Positions 1 to 10,240 of a stretch of DNA of 64,000 nt are shown piece by piece. This DNA is from an uncultured Collinsella sp. (GTDB lineage Bacteria; Actinomycetota; Coriobacteriia; Coriobacteriales; Coriobacteriaceae): NCBI GenBank assembly GCA_959606065.1, contig CAUHHV010000006.1:29415-93414 (forward strand), written 5' to 3'. Both the position numbers and the translations under genes were made by a program. Positions within the stretch are counted from its first letter, which is position 1; each line of letters opens with the position of its first letter. The notes below the pieces were generated by a model. It saw only the letters and a program-made list of their open reading frames with translations. It ran no database searches and was not told the origin of the DNA.

Positions 1-117
1 AAGCTCTTTGTTGGCCAGCAGGTTCATCATGATGACACTCACGAAAAACAGCGAAACCGTTGCCGCGGGAATGCTCCGCAACAGGACCTTGTAGTCCTCC
101 ATGACCTTCTTGATCAT
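1..117 (-). CDS. Queuosine precursor transporter, VUT/YhhQ family (N-terminal part only)
   Basis: Only the first 39 codons are inside the window; the gene continues past base 1. The readable start is MIKKVMEDYKVLLRSIP, followed by a hydrophobic stretch ending in MNLLANKEL. The pattern of a short charged N-terminus and a first membrane helix ending in MNLLANK is familiar from VUT/YhhQ membrane proteins that import queuosine precursors. An AAAGGAG ribosome-binding site lies 7 bases before the ATG. The gene has its own promoter and a hairpin leader. Identity rests on this short N-terminus, so the family call is moderate. Confidence 0.6.
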   Translation of the reverse strand, partial: MIKKVMEDYKVLLRSIPAATVSLFFVSVIMMNLLANKEL

Positions 118-125
118 TATGTACT

Positions 126-173
126 CCTTTGGTTTTAGGTTTAACGAGCAGGATATCGGACCCGAACTGCTCG
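126..173 (-). promoter_or_regulatory. Leader hairpin plus A-rich tail, possible preQ1-type riboswitch
   Basis: In the 5' leader of the queuosine-precursor transporter a perfect 7-bp stem (CGAGCAG with CTGCTCG, 145-151 and 167-173) encloses a 15-nt loop. It is followed by an A/C-rich tail (TTAAACCTAAAACC) running directly into the ribosome-binding site. A small stem with an A-rich single-stranded tail touching the Shine-Dalgarno is the general layout of class I preQ1 riboswitches. The loop GGGU could pair with the tail ACC. The canonical loop consensus is not clearly matched, so this is a weak inference supported mainly by gene context. Confidence 0.28.
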
Positions 174-202
174 GACGTCACGGTCTTGAGACGACGATGG
201 GT

Positions 203-231
203 ATAATAGCCGCTCACACGGCATCAGGCAA
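203..231 (-). promoter_or_regulatory. Sigma70-type promoter of the queuosine-precursor transporter
   Basis: On the minus strand TTGCCT (226-231) is separated by exactly 17 bases from TATTAT (203-208). The resulting transcript would start about 80 bases upstream of the ATG at 117 and contain the hairpin leader. Confidence 0.6.
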
Positions 232-237
232 GCAAAC

Positions 238-267
238 GGCGCGGCAGCCCCACAGGGCCACCGCGCC
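238..267 (-). terminator. Hairpin terminator after prfC
   Basis: GGCGCGG (238-244) pairs with CCGCGCC (261-267), with further GGC/GCC pairing inside the loop. On the minus strand it is followed by GTTTGCTT. It lies directly downstream of the release factor 3 gene and just upstream of the next promoter. Confidence 0.55.
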
Positions 268-273
268 GATGCA

Positions 274-1887
<1,614 letters not shown>

Positions 1888-2024
1888 GCGGATCCTTTCT
1901 TGCATTGAGTGCATTACGTCGATGTAACCGCACTATTGTAGCCGCGAAATCCCGCTCTAGGGCGCCTATCAGGACAAATTCATCAGTTGGGGCCTGGGTA
2001 GCCGGCCCAATCCGAATTTGTCTC

Positions 2025-2075
2025 TTGCGTAACTGTACATAGTGTATATATACTGTGCTTACCGGTTATATACAC
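2025..2075 (+). promoter_or_regulatory. Promoter with overlapping YtrA-type operator
   Basis: TTGCGT (2025-2030) and TATACT (2049-2054) are spaced 18 bases apart. An inverted repeat, GTGTATATA (2042-2050) and TATATACAC (2067-2075) with a 16-base gap, overlaps the -10 box. YtrA-family GntR repressors are known to bind GTGTA/TACAC-type dyads, and such a regulator is encoded immediately downstream, so autoregulation of the three-gene operon is likely. Confidence 0.6.
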
Positions 2076-2102
2076 GTGTAGCCCAACAGCTAAGGAGCCG
2101 CT

Positions 2103-2483
2103 GTGGACATCATCCTATCCAATTCGAGCGACAAGCCCATCTACGAGCAAATAGCCTCGCAAGTCAAAGCTCAGATCCTTTCGGGCGCGCTCGCTTCGGG
2201 AGCCAAACTCCCCAGCATCCGTGCACTCGCGAGCGATCTTGGCGTGAGTGTCATCACCACCAAGCGCGCCTACGCCGACCTGGAGCAACTCGGCTTTATC
2301 TGCACCGTGCAGGGCAAGGGCTGTTTTGTCGCCGAGGGCAACCAAGAACTCTTGCGCGAAAATCAGCTCTGCCATATCGAAGAGCTGCTTGCGAAAGCGG
2401 CGAGCCAAGCCGAAGCCTTGGGCGTCACGCGCGACAAGCTGCACGAGATGCTCGACCTCGTAGCCCCCGAAACCATGCAGTAG
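2103..2483 (+). CDS. GntR-family (YtrA subfamily) transcriptional regulator
   Basis: A 126-aa protein with an N-terminal winged helix (KPIYEQIASQVKAQILSGAL, then LPSIRALASDLGVS...TKRAYADLE) and only a short C-terminal helical tail. This is the compact size of the YtrA subfamily, which controls neighbouring ABC exporters in response to cell-wall stress. It starts with GTG, preceded by TAAGGAG. It is the first gene of an operon with an ABC ATPase (23-base gap) and a permease. The dyad over the promoter is probably its own operator. The ligand or inducing signal is unknown. Confidence 0.88.
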   Translation: MDIILSNSSDKPIYEQIASQVKAQILSGALASGAKLPSIRALASDLGVSVITTKRAYADLEQLGFICTVQGKGCFVAEGNQELLRENQLCHIEELLAKAASQAEALGVTRDKLHEMLDLVAPETMQ

Positions 2484-2506
2484 CCATCTGCAAGAAAGGC
2501 TATACC

Positions 2507-3388
2507 ATGCAAAAGTTGCTAGAACTCAAAGGTGTATCGCGCCGCGTGAGCGACCGCTTTTCACTGCGCGACGTCACGCTTGCCGTGGAGCCCGGCCAGA
2601 TCGTTGGCTTTGTGGGCGCAAATGGCGCCGGCAAGACGACGACCATTCGCGCCGCGCTTGGGCTTATAAAGCCCGATGCCGGCGAGGTGCATCTGCTTGG
2701 ACAGCGCTGCGACGCCAACGCGCCCGACGAGACGCAGCGCCACCTGCGCTCCCGCATCGGGCTTGTCCTGGACACGTGTCCCTTCCCCTCCACGCTCAAG
2801 GTGGGCCAGGTCGAGAAGCTCGTAGGCCCGGCATACCCCACGTGGAGCTGCGAAACGTTCGCCGGATTCATCGACCGATTTGGCCTCGATCCCAAGACGA
2901 AGGTCAAGGACCTCTCCCGCGGCATGGGCATGAAGCTGCAGCTCGCCTGTGCGCTCAGCCACAATGCCAAGCTGCTCGTTTTGGACGAAGCCACCGCGGG
3001 CCTCGATCCCATGGCGCGCGAGGAACTGCTCGACGAGTTGCTTGCCTTTGTCGCCGACGGCCAGCACAGCGTGCTGCTCTCGAGCCACATTACATCCGAC
3101 CTCGATCGCACTGCCGACCGCGTCATCTGCATCGATAACGGCTCGATTGTGTTTGACCTGCCGCGCGAGGACATTACCGACCGAGCCGGCATCGCCCACT
3201 GCACCCAAGCACAGGCCGCAGAGCTTATGGCTTGCGTCGAAGGTGCCCGCGCCGCCCACCACGCCTATAGCGTGGACGTGCTCGTACCCAACCGTCGCGA
3301 GGCGCTCGAGGCCTTCCCCGAGATTCCCTGCGACCGGGCAACCATTGATGACTATCTTCGCCTCATACTGAAAGGGGCTTCGAAATGA
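2507..3388 (+). CDS. ABC transporter ATP-binding protein (YtrB/CcmA type)
   Basis: A 293-aa nucleotide-binding subunit. It has Walker A GANGAGKTTT near residue 40, an ABC signature in the degenerate form LSRGMGMKLQLA, Walker B LLVLDEATAGLD, and the switch histidine in LLSSH. A C-terminal extension of about 80 residues follows the core domain, as in exporters of the bacitracin or YtrB type. The ATG at 2507 follows AAGAAAGG. The stop overlaps the permease start (ATGA), so the two are translationally coupled. Substrate cannot be told from sequence; peptide or antibiotic export is the usual role for YtrA-linked systems. Confidence 0.9.
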   Translation: MQKLLELKGVSRRVSDRFSLRDVTLAVEPGQIVGFVGANGAGKTTTIRAALGLIKPDAGEVHLLGQRCDANAPDETQRHLRSRIGLVLDTCPFPSTLKVGQVEKLVGPAYPTWSCETFAGFIDRFGLDPKTKVKDLSRGMGMKLQLACALSHNAKLLVLDEATAGLDPMAREELLDELLAFVADGQHSVLLSSHITSDLDRTADRVICIDNGSIVFDLPREDITDRAGIAHCTQAQAAELMACVEGARAAHHAYSVDVLVPNRREALEAFPEIPCDRATIDDYLRLILKGASK

Positions 3389-4083
3389 AACGCGCCTTTA
3401 TGTCTGAGCTCGCCATCGTCCGCACACTTGTCCCGAGCATCGCGGGCGTCGGCCTGTTCATCTTCGTCGTACTGACCCTCGCCAACGCATCGGATGGCGA
3501 TGCCAGTATGAGCGCCGGCGCCTGCGCGGTCAGTGCCATGTCGCCCATCGTGGTCATGAACTCGCTGGCCGGCTACGACAATCAAAACGGATGGGAGCGC
3601 TATCGGGCAACGCTGCCCCTCTCGCGCAAAGACATCATCTGCGCACGTTACCTCTGCATTGTTGCCTTCTCGGCCATCATGGCGTGTGCGACCGTGCTTT
3701 TGAGCACCATCACTCTTCCGTTCTTCGATCACACGGGCATGCCCTCGACGGGACAGATCGTCTTTGAGACCACAATAGCCTCCGCCGCATCGATGCTCAT
3801 CTCCCTCATGATGGTGTTTCTGGCACAGCCGCTGTTCTTTCGATTTGGACACATGGAGGCGCTGCGCCTTTCCGTCGGCCTGTTTGCCCTGCTCGGATGC
3901 CTTGCCATGGCCACGCTGAGCTCCTCCAACCCCATCAGCAACTGGCTCATGTCGATTGCTGGGGCGAATCCCAATCCTGCCGTCCTCGGCTGCCTGTGCG
4001 CAGGAATTGCCGTACTGGCCCTCGCGCTATGTGCAATCAGCTGCACCGTCAGCACCAAGGTCTATCGAGCACGCGATTTGTAG
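3385..4083 (+). CDS. ABC-2 type membrane permease
   Basis: A 232-aa integral membrane protein with about six hydrophobic segments, including VPSIAGVGLFIFVVLTLA, an alanine-rich second helix, a pair near residues 85-150, and two at the C-terminus. It partners the ATPase encoded immediately upstream, with an ATGA overlap. The size and layout fit ABC-2 permeases that act as a single-subunit membrane partner. There is no recognisable substrate motif. Confidence 0.82.
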   Translation: MKRAFMSELAIVRTLVPSIAGVGLFIFVVLTLANASDGDASMSAGACAVSAMSPIVVMNSLAGYDNQNGWERYRATLPLSRKDIICARYLCIVAFSAIMACATVLLSTITLPFFDHTGMPSTGQIVFETTIASAASMLISLMMVFLAQPLFFRFGHMEALRLSVGLFALLGCLAMATLSSSNPISNWLMSIAGANPNPAVLGCLCAGIAVLALALCAISCTVSTKVYRARDL

Positions 4084-4178
4084 CCACACGAAACTTGACC
4101 CACGTAGGCCACAATCGGTCGCAATCGCCCATCCGCAAATCCATGACAAACGGCATGTCCCCGGCGTGTGCCACCGTA

Positions 4179-5483
4179 CTACTTGCGCAGCGGCTTGGGC
4201 AGCGGAATGCCCGCCGCGATGACGGCGGCGATGATCATGCAGACGATACCCTTGAGCGGGAAGCACATGAGCAGCAGGCCCACAACCATGACCGGCTGAC
4301 GCATAACGGCGCCCATCGTCGAGGCGGTGCAGACGGCGACGCAAAAGACCGGATCGGCGCCGGTGAGGATGGCAAGACCATAGCCCAGGCTCACACCCGA
4401 GAAGATAACCGGGAAGAAGTGGCCGCCACGCCAACCAAGGTTGATGAGGGCGGGCGTCAGCATGGCCTTAACAAGACCGGTCGCGATAAGCACGCCGGCG
4501 GGAATGGTCAGATAGGTCTCCATGAGCACGTCGGCTTGGGTCTCGCCGGCAAACATGGTGTAGGGCAGGACCGTGCCACAGATGGCGAGCGCCAGACCGG
4601 CTAGCATGGCCTTGACGACAGGGCGCTCCCCTATGGTGTGGGCCAACGCCTCGCTCGCGTGCTCCGAGACAAAGTACAGCCAGCCGCAGACCGTACCGAT
4701 GAGTGCCAGGGGAATAAGCCAGACAAGCTCAAGGTTGCCCACCTGGGCAGCCTCGAACCTCGGCATACCCATACCGCCGCCCATAAGCTGTCCGAGCAGC
4801 AGATAGGTGCCCAGGCCGCCGGCAATCGCGATGCCGTAGACCACGGTCTTTTGCGCCTTGGGCAGCTTGATGGTGATCTCGTCGGAGGCGGAATCCTCGT
4901 CTTCGTTGGCGCCCTGGCCATCGGCGCTACCGGCGAGCGGCGCCACAAAACCAAAGACGGGCGCGGTAAAGAGCGCCGTCAGGGCGGCCTGGGTACCCAG
5001 CAGCGTGAGCTGCCTAAACTCGGCACCAAAGCGACGCATGCGGTCGCCGACCCAGCTGCACAGACCCGCGATAACGCCGGTCAGGCCGGCCTCCGGTCCA
5101 ATGCTTCCGCCAAACAGCAGCGGCAGCAACGCCGCGAGCGAAAGCTTGCCCAGGTTGTCGTACGGATAGCGACCGTCTTGCTTAACCTTGGCCATTACCT
5201 GGTTGAGGTCATCGGTCTTGGTGCCCGTCATCTTTTCGTACAGGCCGATCAGCAGGCCGCCCAGCAGGCAGACGAAAAACGGATACGGCAAAAACCCGAA
5301 CGGGCCGCTCGCGAGCTCGGGTGAAGCGACGCCCAGCATATGCGGGATCTCGGTCCATAGATAGTCGATACCGCGCTCCATCGCAAAGAAGAACAGCCAG
5401 ACCGCGGTGCCCGCAAACGCACCGGTCGCAGCCACGCTCACTAAGAACAGCGCACGGTTTTTGGGTTTTGCAAGGGTATCCAT
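4179..5483 (-). CDS. ClC-family chloride channel or transporter
   Basis: A 434-aa polytopic protein with the ClC selectivity regions, GSIGPEAGLTGVIAGL near residue 128 and the late GHFFPVIFSGVSLGYGL. In well-studied ClC antiporters the first motif reads GREGP, with the glutamate acting as gate. Here that position is isoleucine and a glutamate follows the proline, so ungated or differently gated transport is possible. A hydrophilic insert near residues 180-205 (GQGANEDEDSASDE) is unusual. No CBS domains are present. It stands alone between convergent and same-strand neighbours. Confidence 0.9.
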   Translation of the reverse strand: MDTLAKPKNRALFLVSVAATGAFAGTAVWLFFFAMERGIDYLWTEIPHMLGVASPELASGPFGFLPYPFFVCLLGGLLIGLYEKMTGTKTDDLNQVMAKVKQDGRYPYDNLGKLSLAALLPLLFGGSIGPEAGLTGVIAGLCSWVGDRMRRFGAEFRQLTLLGTQAALTALFTAPVFGFVAPLAGSADGQGANEDEDSASDEITIKLPKAQKTVVYGIAIAGGLGTYLLLGQLMGGGMGMPRFEAAQVGNLELVWLIPLALIGTVCGWLYFVSEHASEALAHTIGERPVVKAMLAGLALAICGTVLPYTMFAGETQADVLMETYLTIPAGVLIATGLVKAMLTPALINLGWRGGHFFPVIFSGVSLGYGLAILTGADPVFCVAVCTASTMGAVMRQPVMVVGLLLMCFPLKGIVCMIIAAVIAAGIPLPKPLRK

Positions 5484-5608
5484 CGGGACCTCCCGTGGTC
5501 AAATCGACAAAGATACGTTTTATTGTAGGACGAGCAGGCCTCGGGCGGGCTAACCATCTACGCCGCGAACGGTGCCGTTGGGTGCCGCACGAGCGATGAG
5601 CCTAAGGC

Positions 5609-6142
5609 TTAGGCGCCGATAATCGATGCGATTTGACGCAGGTCGTCGGCAAAGTAGATGCCGGTCTGGCGCTGCGGGCTCGATAGGCCCTTGTCGATCA
5701 TGCGCCCGAGCAGCGACTTAAGATCGTTGTAGTAGCCCCCGAGGTTGTACAGGATGCACGGCGCATCGAGATGCCCCAACGACACGGCGGACATGACCTC
5801 GGCAATCTCCTCGAGCGTGCCCGTACCGCCCGGGAAGGCGATGAACGCGTCGCCGAGCTCGATCATCTTGGCCTTACGCTCGGCCATGTCACTCGTCACG
5901 ATGAGATCGTCAATACCGTCGTGTTGAAACTCTGCCTCGATAAAAAAGCTCGGCTCAACGCCCGTCACATGCCCGCCAGCATTGAGCACGCTATCGGCAA
6001 GCGCGCCCATCAGGCCCGACTTGGAGCCGCCGTATACCAGCGCGTGGCCGTTGGAGCCAATCCACGTGCCGAGCTCTCGCACTGCAGGCAGAAACGCCGG
6101 GTCGTTGCCGACGCTCGCGCCCAGGTATACCGTGATATTCAT
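5609..6142 (-). CDS. LOG-family (TIGR00730) Rossmann-fold nucleotide hydrolase
   Basis: A 177-aa protein with both LOG signatures: GGSKSGLMGALAD and the catalytic FPGGTGTLEEIAEV. Proteins of this family cleave nucleoside 5'-monophosphates to base and ribose 5-phosphate; in plants and actinobacteria the same fold makes cytokinins. Here a nucleotide-salvage role is the default. The ATG at 6142 is the only start compatible with the strand order. The next gene on the same strand lies 36 bases upstream, so they may be co-transcribed. Confidence 0.9.
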   Translation of the reverse strand: MNITVYLGASVGNDPAFLPAVRELGTWIGSNGHALVYGGSKSGLMGALADSVLNAGGHVTGVEPSFFIEAEFQHDGIDDLIVTSDMAERKAKMIELGDAFIAFPGGTGTLEEIAEVMSAVSLGHLDAPCILYNLGGYYNDLKSLLGRMIDKGLSSPQRQTGIYFADDLRQIASIIGA

Positions 6143-6178
6143 ATTCAGTCCCCCTCGTCGTGACGCGCGTCGCCCGTT

Positions 6179-6604
6179 CTAGCGTTGGCGTCGGCGATAT
6201 TCGCGCACACGGCGCGACAGGTCGGCGAGCTCGTCACGATCGAGCTCTTCCAAATGCTCTAGATCGTCCATAAAGCGCGCCATGGTGTCCTTTTGACGCA
6301 TCTTGATGAGCGTGTTGCAGTAGTTCACCGCCACGCCCGTGAGCATGGCGATGTAGAAGATGCTGATGACGCTCAAAACGACGGTGATAGCGCGGGCAAC
6401 CGGCGTCTCGGCCGGGATATCACCGAAGCCGATCGTCGATACGGTCTCAAAGCTAAACCAGAGGCCGTCGCCAAACGTGAGGGTCGTGGGCTCGGACAGC
6501 CAGACGGCCGTCGAGCACAGCAGATAGAAGACGAGAAACAGGCCCGTGATGCGCGCAAAGCCAGCCTGGCGCAACACGTCAGCAAGCGTCCTCAACTTGT
6601 TCAT
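6179..6604 (-). CDS. Two-transmembrane potassium channel
   Basis: A 141-aa protein with two membrane helices flanking a pore loop. The selectivity filter reads TIGFGD (residues about 70-75), a standard K+ filter variant. A charged C-terminal tail (EHLEELDRDELADLSRRVREYRRRQR) probably forms a cytoplasmic helix. The start MNKLRTLADVL was chosen for its AGAGGT ribosome-binding site; an in-frame ATG 105 bases upstream would run into a dispersed palindrome. There is no RCK or TrkA domain. Confidence 0.87.
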   Translation of the reverse strand: MNKLRTLADVLRQAGFARITGLFLVFYLLCSTAVWLSEPTTLTFGDGLWFSFETVSTIGFGDIPAETPVARAITVVLSVISIFYIAMLTGVAVNYCNTLIKMRQKDTMARFMDDLEHLEELDRDELADLSRRVREYRRRQR

Positions 6605-6676
6605 CGCGACCTCTTTTCCCAGACGCCCAATCACATTCGCTCGGTATTGTCCCACGCCTCCCCCGCAAACGGAACT

Positions 6677-6730
6677 AGTCATTGGGGACGTTCTTAAATG
6701 ACTAGTCAAACAAGAACGTCCCCAATGACT
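6677..6730. repeat. Dispersed palindrome, family R1 (TCATTGGGGACG type)
   Basis: AGTCATTGGGGACGTTCTT (6677-6695) is the exact inverse of 6712-6730, giving 19-bp perfect arms around a 16-base loop. Related copies lie at 13569-13632, 15855-15985 and 20304-20359, always between genes. Such inverted pairs of short conserved units resemble REP/BIME elements mobilised by RAYT-type Y1 transposases. No such transposase is in the window. Confidence 0.85.
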
Positions 6731-6817
6731 ACCTGACCGTTTAGCGGTGCGGTGGCTGAGTGGGCAGGTTGAGCTGGTATCCTTATGTGATACTGTCTCG
6801 ACTCGATAGGATTACAT

Positions 6818-9622
6818 GTGAAACCTTCCGCCATCCTTCGTTTGGCTCTATATCGCACCCTAGCCGTCGCGGTTGCCGTACTCACCGTACTGAGCGCCGT
6901 CATGCCTGCCCCCGCCTTTGCCGCCGACTCCGACCACCAGGTCAAGACGGTCCGCGTTGGCTGGCTCGTCAACAACAAAGGCTTCCAGGAAGGCACGCCG
7001 GGCGAGCGCCTCTCGGGATGGGGCTACGAGTACCTCCAGACCCTCTCGTATTACACAAAGGGCTGGCAATACGAATACGTTAGCGGCACCTTCTCCGAGC
7101 TTATGGACATGCTCGAGGCAGGCGAAATCGACCTCATGCCCAACATCTCGTATTCGGCAGAACGCGAGCAGAAGCTGCTCTTTTCCTCAAATCCCGAGGG
7201 CACCGAGCGCTACTATATCTACGCCAGGCCCGACCGCGACGATCTAGCCAAGGGTGACCCTCAGGCGCTCCAAGGCCTCACCATCGGCTGCAACTCTGGC
7301 GTTATGCAAACTATCGTCGGCCAGCAGTGGCTCGCCAACGAAGACGTTACCTGCACCTATAAAGAAATCGACACCGGCAGCGCCCTCTTTGAGGCGCTTG
7401 CAGACGGCGAGGTCGACGCCGTCATCATGAACGACACCATTTCGTCGCCCGATGCGTCACCCATGTTCTACGTAGGCTCGAGCGACTACTATTTTGCCGT
7501 TCCCAAAAGCCGCCCTGACCTGATGAACGACATCAACGCCGCCATGACGACCATCGCCCGCGATAACCCGCGCTATAACGAGGAAGTCAAAACGAGTTAC
7601 TCGACCCAAAACAGTGGCTCGTCATCGCTCACCGGCACCGAGACCACCTGGCTCAAAGAAAACGGCAATACCATCACGCTCGGCTATCTTAAAAACCAAC
7701 TTCCCTACTGTACGCAAAATGACGACGGCGAGATGGAAGGGTCGCTCGCCTCGCTTGCAACGACGTTGCACGACAAGTTTGACATTACGGTCAAAACAAT
7801 CGCACTCTCGAACAACAAGCAAATGATCAAAGCCCTTTCCAACGGAACCATCGATGTCGCCCTGCCGTTGTTTCGCGACTACTGGCTCGCCGAGCAGACA
7901 GGGGTCATCCAGTCAAACTCGATGGGAACGGTTTCGCTGACCGCCATTCACAATGGCAAAAACCTGAACAGCGACCTTAAGAACATCGCTTGTACAAAGA
8001 GCACAATCGTTAACCGTTTTGAGCTCGAAAGTCTCTTTCCGAACGCAACGGTAACCGAGTATTCGAATGACGGCGAGGTGCTCAAAGCCCTCGATGAGGG
8101 GAAGGCACGTTGCATCATTGTCCCCAGCACGCGCCTGGAAACTCTCCGCGACATCTACGACATCGAGGATTTCGAAACACAGGAACTCACCAACACGGCA
8201 CAACTATCGTGTTTAATTTCGCGCGGCAAGCCCGAGCTGCTGGGAATCATCAATAAGGGCATCGTCAATGCAGGTGAATCGCTCTCTGCAAACAGCTATT
8301 TCCCCACATCGTACTCGGCGCAAGAATCGGATGCGTTCCGACTTCTCTACCGCAACCGCATCGTCATTGCGGCAGTCGTCATCTGCATTTTGCTCACCGG
8401 CATCGTCATCCTTGTCTGGTCGCTTTACCGCGCACAGGAGGAACGGCAGAAAGCCGATGCCGCCAACGCCGCCAAAACCGCTTTCCTCACGCGCATGAGC
8501 CACGACATCCGCACGCCGCTCAACGGCATCCTGGGCCTTATCGAAATTGAGGAATTGAGAGAAGGCGACATGCAGGTCGCCCGCGAAAGCCGCGCCAAGG
8601 CGCGCGTTGCCGCCAATCACCTGCTGTCACTGATTAACGACATCCTCGAGATGGGCAGGATCGAGGAGCGCAAAGTGACGCTCGAGCACGAATCATTCAA
8701 CCTTAAAGAGCTGTGCGACAATGCGCTCGTACTGTGCAAGCTCCGCGCATCGGACCGCGGCATAACCATGCTCGACACCAGCGAGCCCTACGCTGTCGAC
8801 CAATATATGATCGGCAGCCCCACCCATATTCGGCAGATCCTTGTCAACCTGCTCGACAACAGCATCAAGTACAACAAGCACGGAGGCACCGTCACGTTCT
8901 CATCGACCATCAAGCCGGTCGACGACGAGCACGCCGTGTTTTGCTTTAGCGTCTCGGACACCGGCATCGGCATGTCGCCCGAGTTTCTAAAGCACATCTA
9001 CGAACCGTTTGCCCAAGAGGGCAACGATGCCCGCAGTAAATTTCAGGGAACTGGCATGGGCATGCCGATCGTCAAATCGCTCATAGACATGATGGGCGGC
9101 ACGATTGAGATTTCGAGCGAGGTCGGCATGGGAAGTACGTTCAACGTCCAGATTCCGCTCGATATCGACAAGAACCCTCAGGCAAGAGAAGGTGCGGACG
9201 AGCAGGCGTTCAGCTGCTCGCTTGCCGGCATGAACGTTCTTTTGGCCGAAGACAACGAGCTCAATGCCGAAATTGCCCAGGCCCTGCTCGAAAGCGAAGG
9301 CATCGTCGTAACTCGCGCCGCCGACGGCAAAGAAGCGGTCGAACTATACACTAGTCGTCCCGCCGGCAGCTTCGATGCGATCCTGATGGACATCATGATG
9401 CCGGGTATGGATGGCTACGAGGCAACTCGCGCGATTCGTCTGAGCGAGAAGGCCGATGCAGCCGACATCCCCATCATCGCGCTCACCGCCAATGCCTTTG
9501 CCGAGGACGCCAAGGCGGCACACGATGCCGGCATGAACGCCCATCTGCCCAAACCGCTCGACTTTAACAAGCTCAAAAACATCCTCGCCCGCATCAAGAA
9601 AAACGGAACTGTTTCGCTATAG
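6818..9622 (+). CDS. Hybrid sensor histidine kinase with two periplasmic substrate-binding domains
   Basis: A 934-aa protein. It has an N-terminal signal peptide or helix, then two family 3 solute-binding-like domains (about residues 45-265 and 285-500), and a membrane helix near 510-533 (VIAAVVICILLTGIVILVWSLY). HisKA follows with phospho-acceptor in MSHDIRTPLNG, HATPase_c with its N and G boxes, and a receiver domain with aspartate in ILMDIMMPGMDG. This is the BvgS/EvgS-like layout, but no HPt domain is present, so an external phosphotransfer protein or response regulator is needed. It begins with GTG at 6818 after AGGA. No partner regulator is adjacent; the ligand is unknown. Confidence 0.92.
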   Translation: MKPSAILRLALYRTLAVAVAVLTVLSAVMPAPAFAADSDHQVKTVRVGWLVNNKGFQEGTPGERLSGWGYEYLQTLSYYTKGWQYEYVSGTFSELMDMLEAGEIDLMPNISYSAEREQKLLFSSNPEGTERYYIYARPDRDDLAKGDPQALQGLTIGCNSGVMQTIVGQQWLANEDVTCTYKEIDTGSALFEALADGEVDAVIMNDTISSPDASPMFYVGSSDYYFAVPKSRPDLMNDINAAMTTIARDNPRYNEEVKTSYSTQNSGSSSLTGTETTWLKENGNTITLGYLKNQLPYCTQNDDGEMEGSLASLATTLHDKFDITVKTIALSNNKQMIKALSNGTIDVALPLFRDYWLAEQTGVIQSNSMGTVSLTAIHNGKNLNSDLKNIACTKSTIVNRFELESLFPNATVTEYSNDGEVLKALDEGKARCIIVPSTRLETLRDIYDIEDFETQELTNTAQLSCLISRGKPELLGIINKGIVNAGESLSANSYFPTSYSAQESDAFRLLYRNRIVIAAVVICILLTGIVILVWSLYRAQEERQKADAANAAKTAFLTRMSHDIRTPLNGILGLIEIEELREGDMQVARESRAKARVAANHLLSLINDILEMGRIEERKVTLEHESFNLKELCDNALVLCKLRASDRGITMLDTSEPYAVDQYMIGSPTHIRQILVNLLDNSIKYNKHGGTVTFSSTIKPVDDEHAVFCFSVSDTGIGMSPEFLKHIYEPFAQEGNDARSKFQGTGMGMPIVKSLIDMMGGTIEISSEVGMGSTFNVQIPLDIDKNPQAREGADEQAFSCSLAGMNVLLAEDNELNAEIAQALLESEGIVVTRAADGKEAVELYTSRPAGSFDAILMDIMMPGMDGYEATRAIRLSEKADAADIPIIALTANAFAEDAKAAHDAGMNAHLPKPLDFNKLKNILARIKKNGTVSL

Positions 9623-9664
9623 TTTGTGCCCACCCACCATGCACAGTTAGAAAGGAAGCCAACG

Positions 9665-10144
9665 ATGTTTAGGCCCTTACGTCGAAAGAAACGCGCCATC
9701 ACTGACGAGGAAGCGCGCGAGTTGCTCGCTATCTGCAAGCGCGGTGTCTTTGCCGTCAACGGCGATGGTGGCTACCCGTATGCCATTCCCGTCAACTACT
9801 TCTTTGACGCCGAGCACGACAAGATTTATTTCCATGGTGCCAAGGCTGGCCACAAGGTCGATTCACTCAGGCGTGATGATAAAGTCTGCTTTACCGTTTA
9901 CGGCAACGAGTGGTACAAGGACGATGACTGGGCTCCCTATGTTATGAGCACCGTGGTCTTTGGTCGTTGCCGTCTGGTAGATGAGACACCTGCGTTTATC
10001 GAGGACAAAGTCCGCCAGCTCGCGCTTAAGTACTACCCCTCTGCCGAAGAAGTTGAAGAGGAAATCGCCAAAGACATCAAGGGCGTCCAACTCTACGAGA
10101 TTTCGATTGAGCATCTTTGCGGCAAGCAGATTCAGGAAAAGTAG
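9665..10144 (+). CDS. PNPOx-fold flavin-binding protein (NimA-like)
   Basis: A 159-aa split-barrel protein. The N-terminal helix (ITDEEARELLAICKRGVFAVNGDGGYPYAIPVNYFFD) and the later FHGAKAGHKVDSLRRDDKVCFTVYG match the pyridoxamine 5'-phosphate oxidase-like family that includes NimA nitroreductases and heme or FMN-binding proteins. AAAGGAAG precedes the ATG at 9665. It follows the hybrid kinase by 42 bases and may be co-transcribed. The actual substrate cannot be predicted. Confidence 0.85.
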   Translation: MFRPLRRKKRAITDEEARELLAICKRGVFAVNGDGGYPYAIPVNYFFDAEHDKIYFHGAKAGHKVDSLRRDDKVCFTVYGNEWYKDDDWAPYVMSTVVFGRCRLVDETPAFIEDKVRQLALKYYPSAEEVEEEIAKDIKGVQLYEISIEHLCGKQIQEK

Positions 10145-10176
10145 CGAATGCGAAAAACGCGCTCGCTACCCTCTGC

Positions 10177-10219
10177 GCCCCATGCGCCCACGCATTTTGA
10201 CGGCGTGGGCGCATGGGGC
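10177..10219. terminator. Perfect 17-bp hairpin between convergent genes
   Basis: The arms at 10177-10193 and 10203-10219 are exact inverse complements (GCCCCATGCGCCCACGC) around a 9-base loop. It sits between the convergent PNPOx and aminotransferase genes and can act on both strands. It lacks a U-tract on either side, so it may be a Rho-assisted or processing hairpin rather than a classical intrinsic terminator. Confidence 0.6.
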
Positions 10220-10240
10220 AGCACTCGAATCGAGCGCCCC

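Noticed and set aside
2042..2506. Long 5' extension of the ABC ATPase frame through the regulator gene
   Set aside because: The extension overlaps the regulator in another frame; ATG 2507 has a ribosome-binding site and begins the conserved domain.
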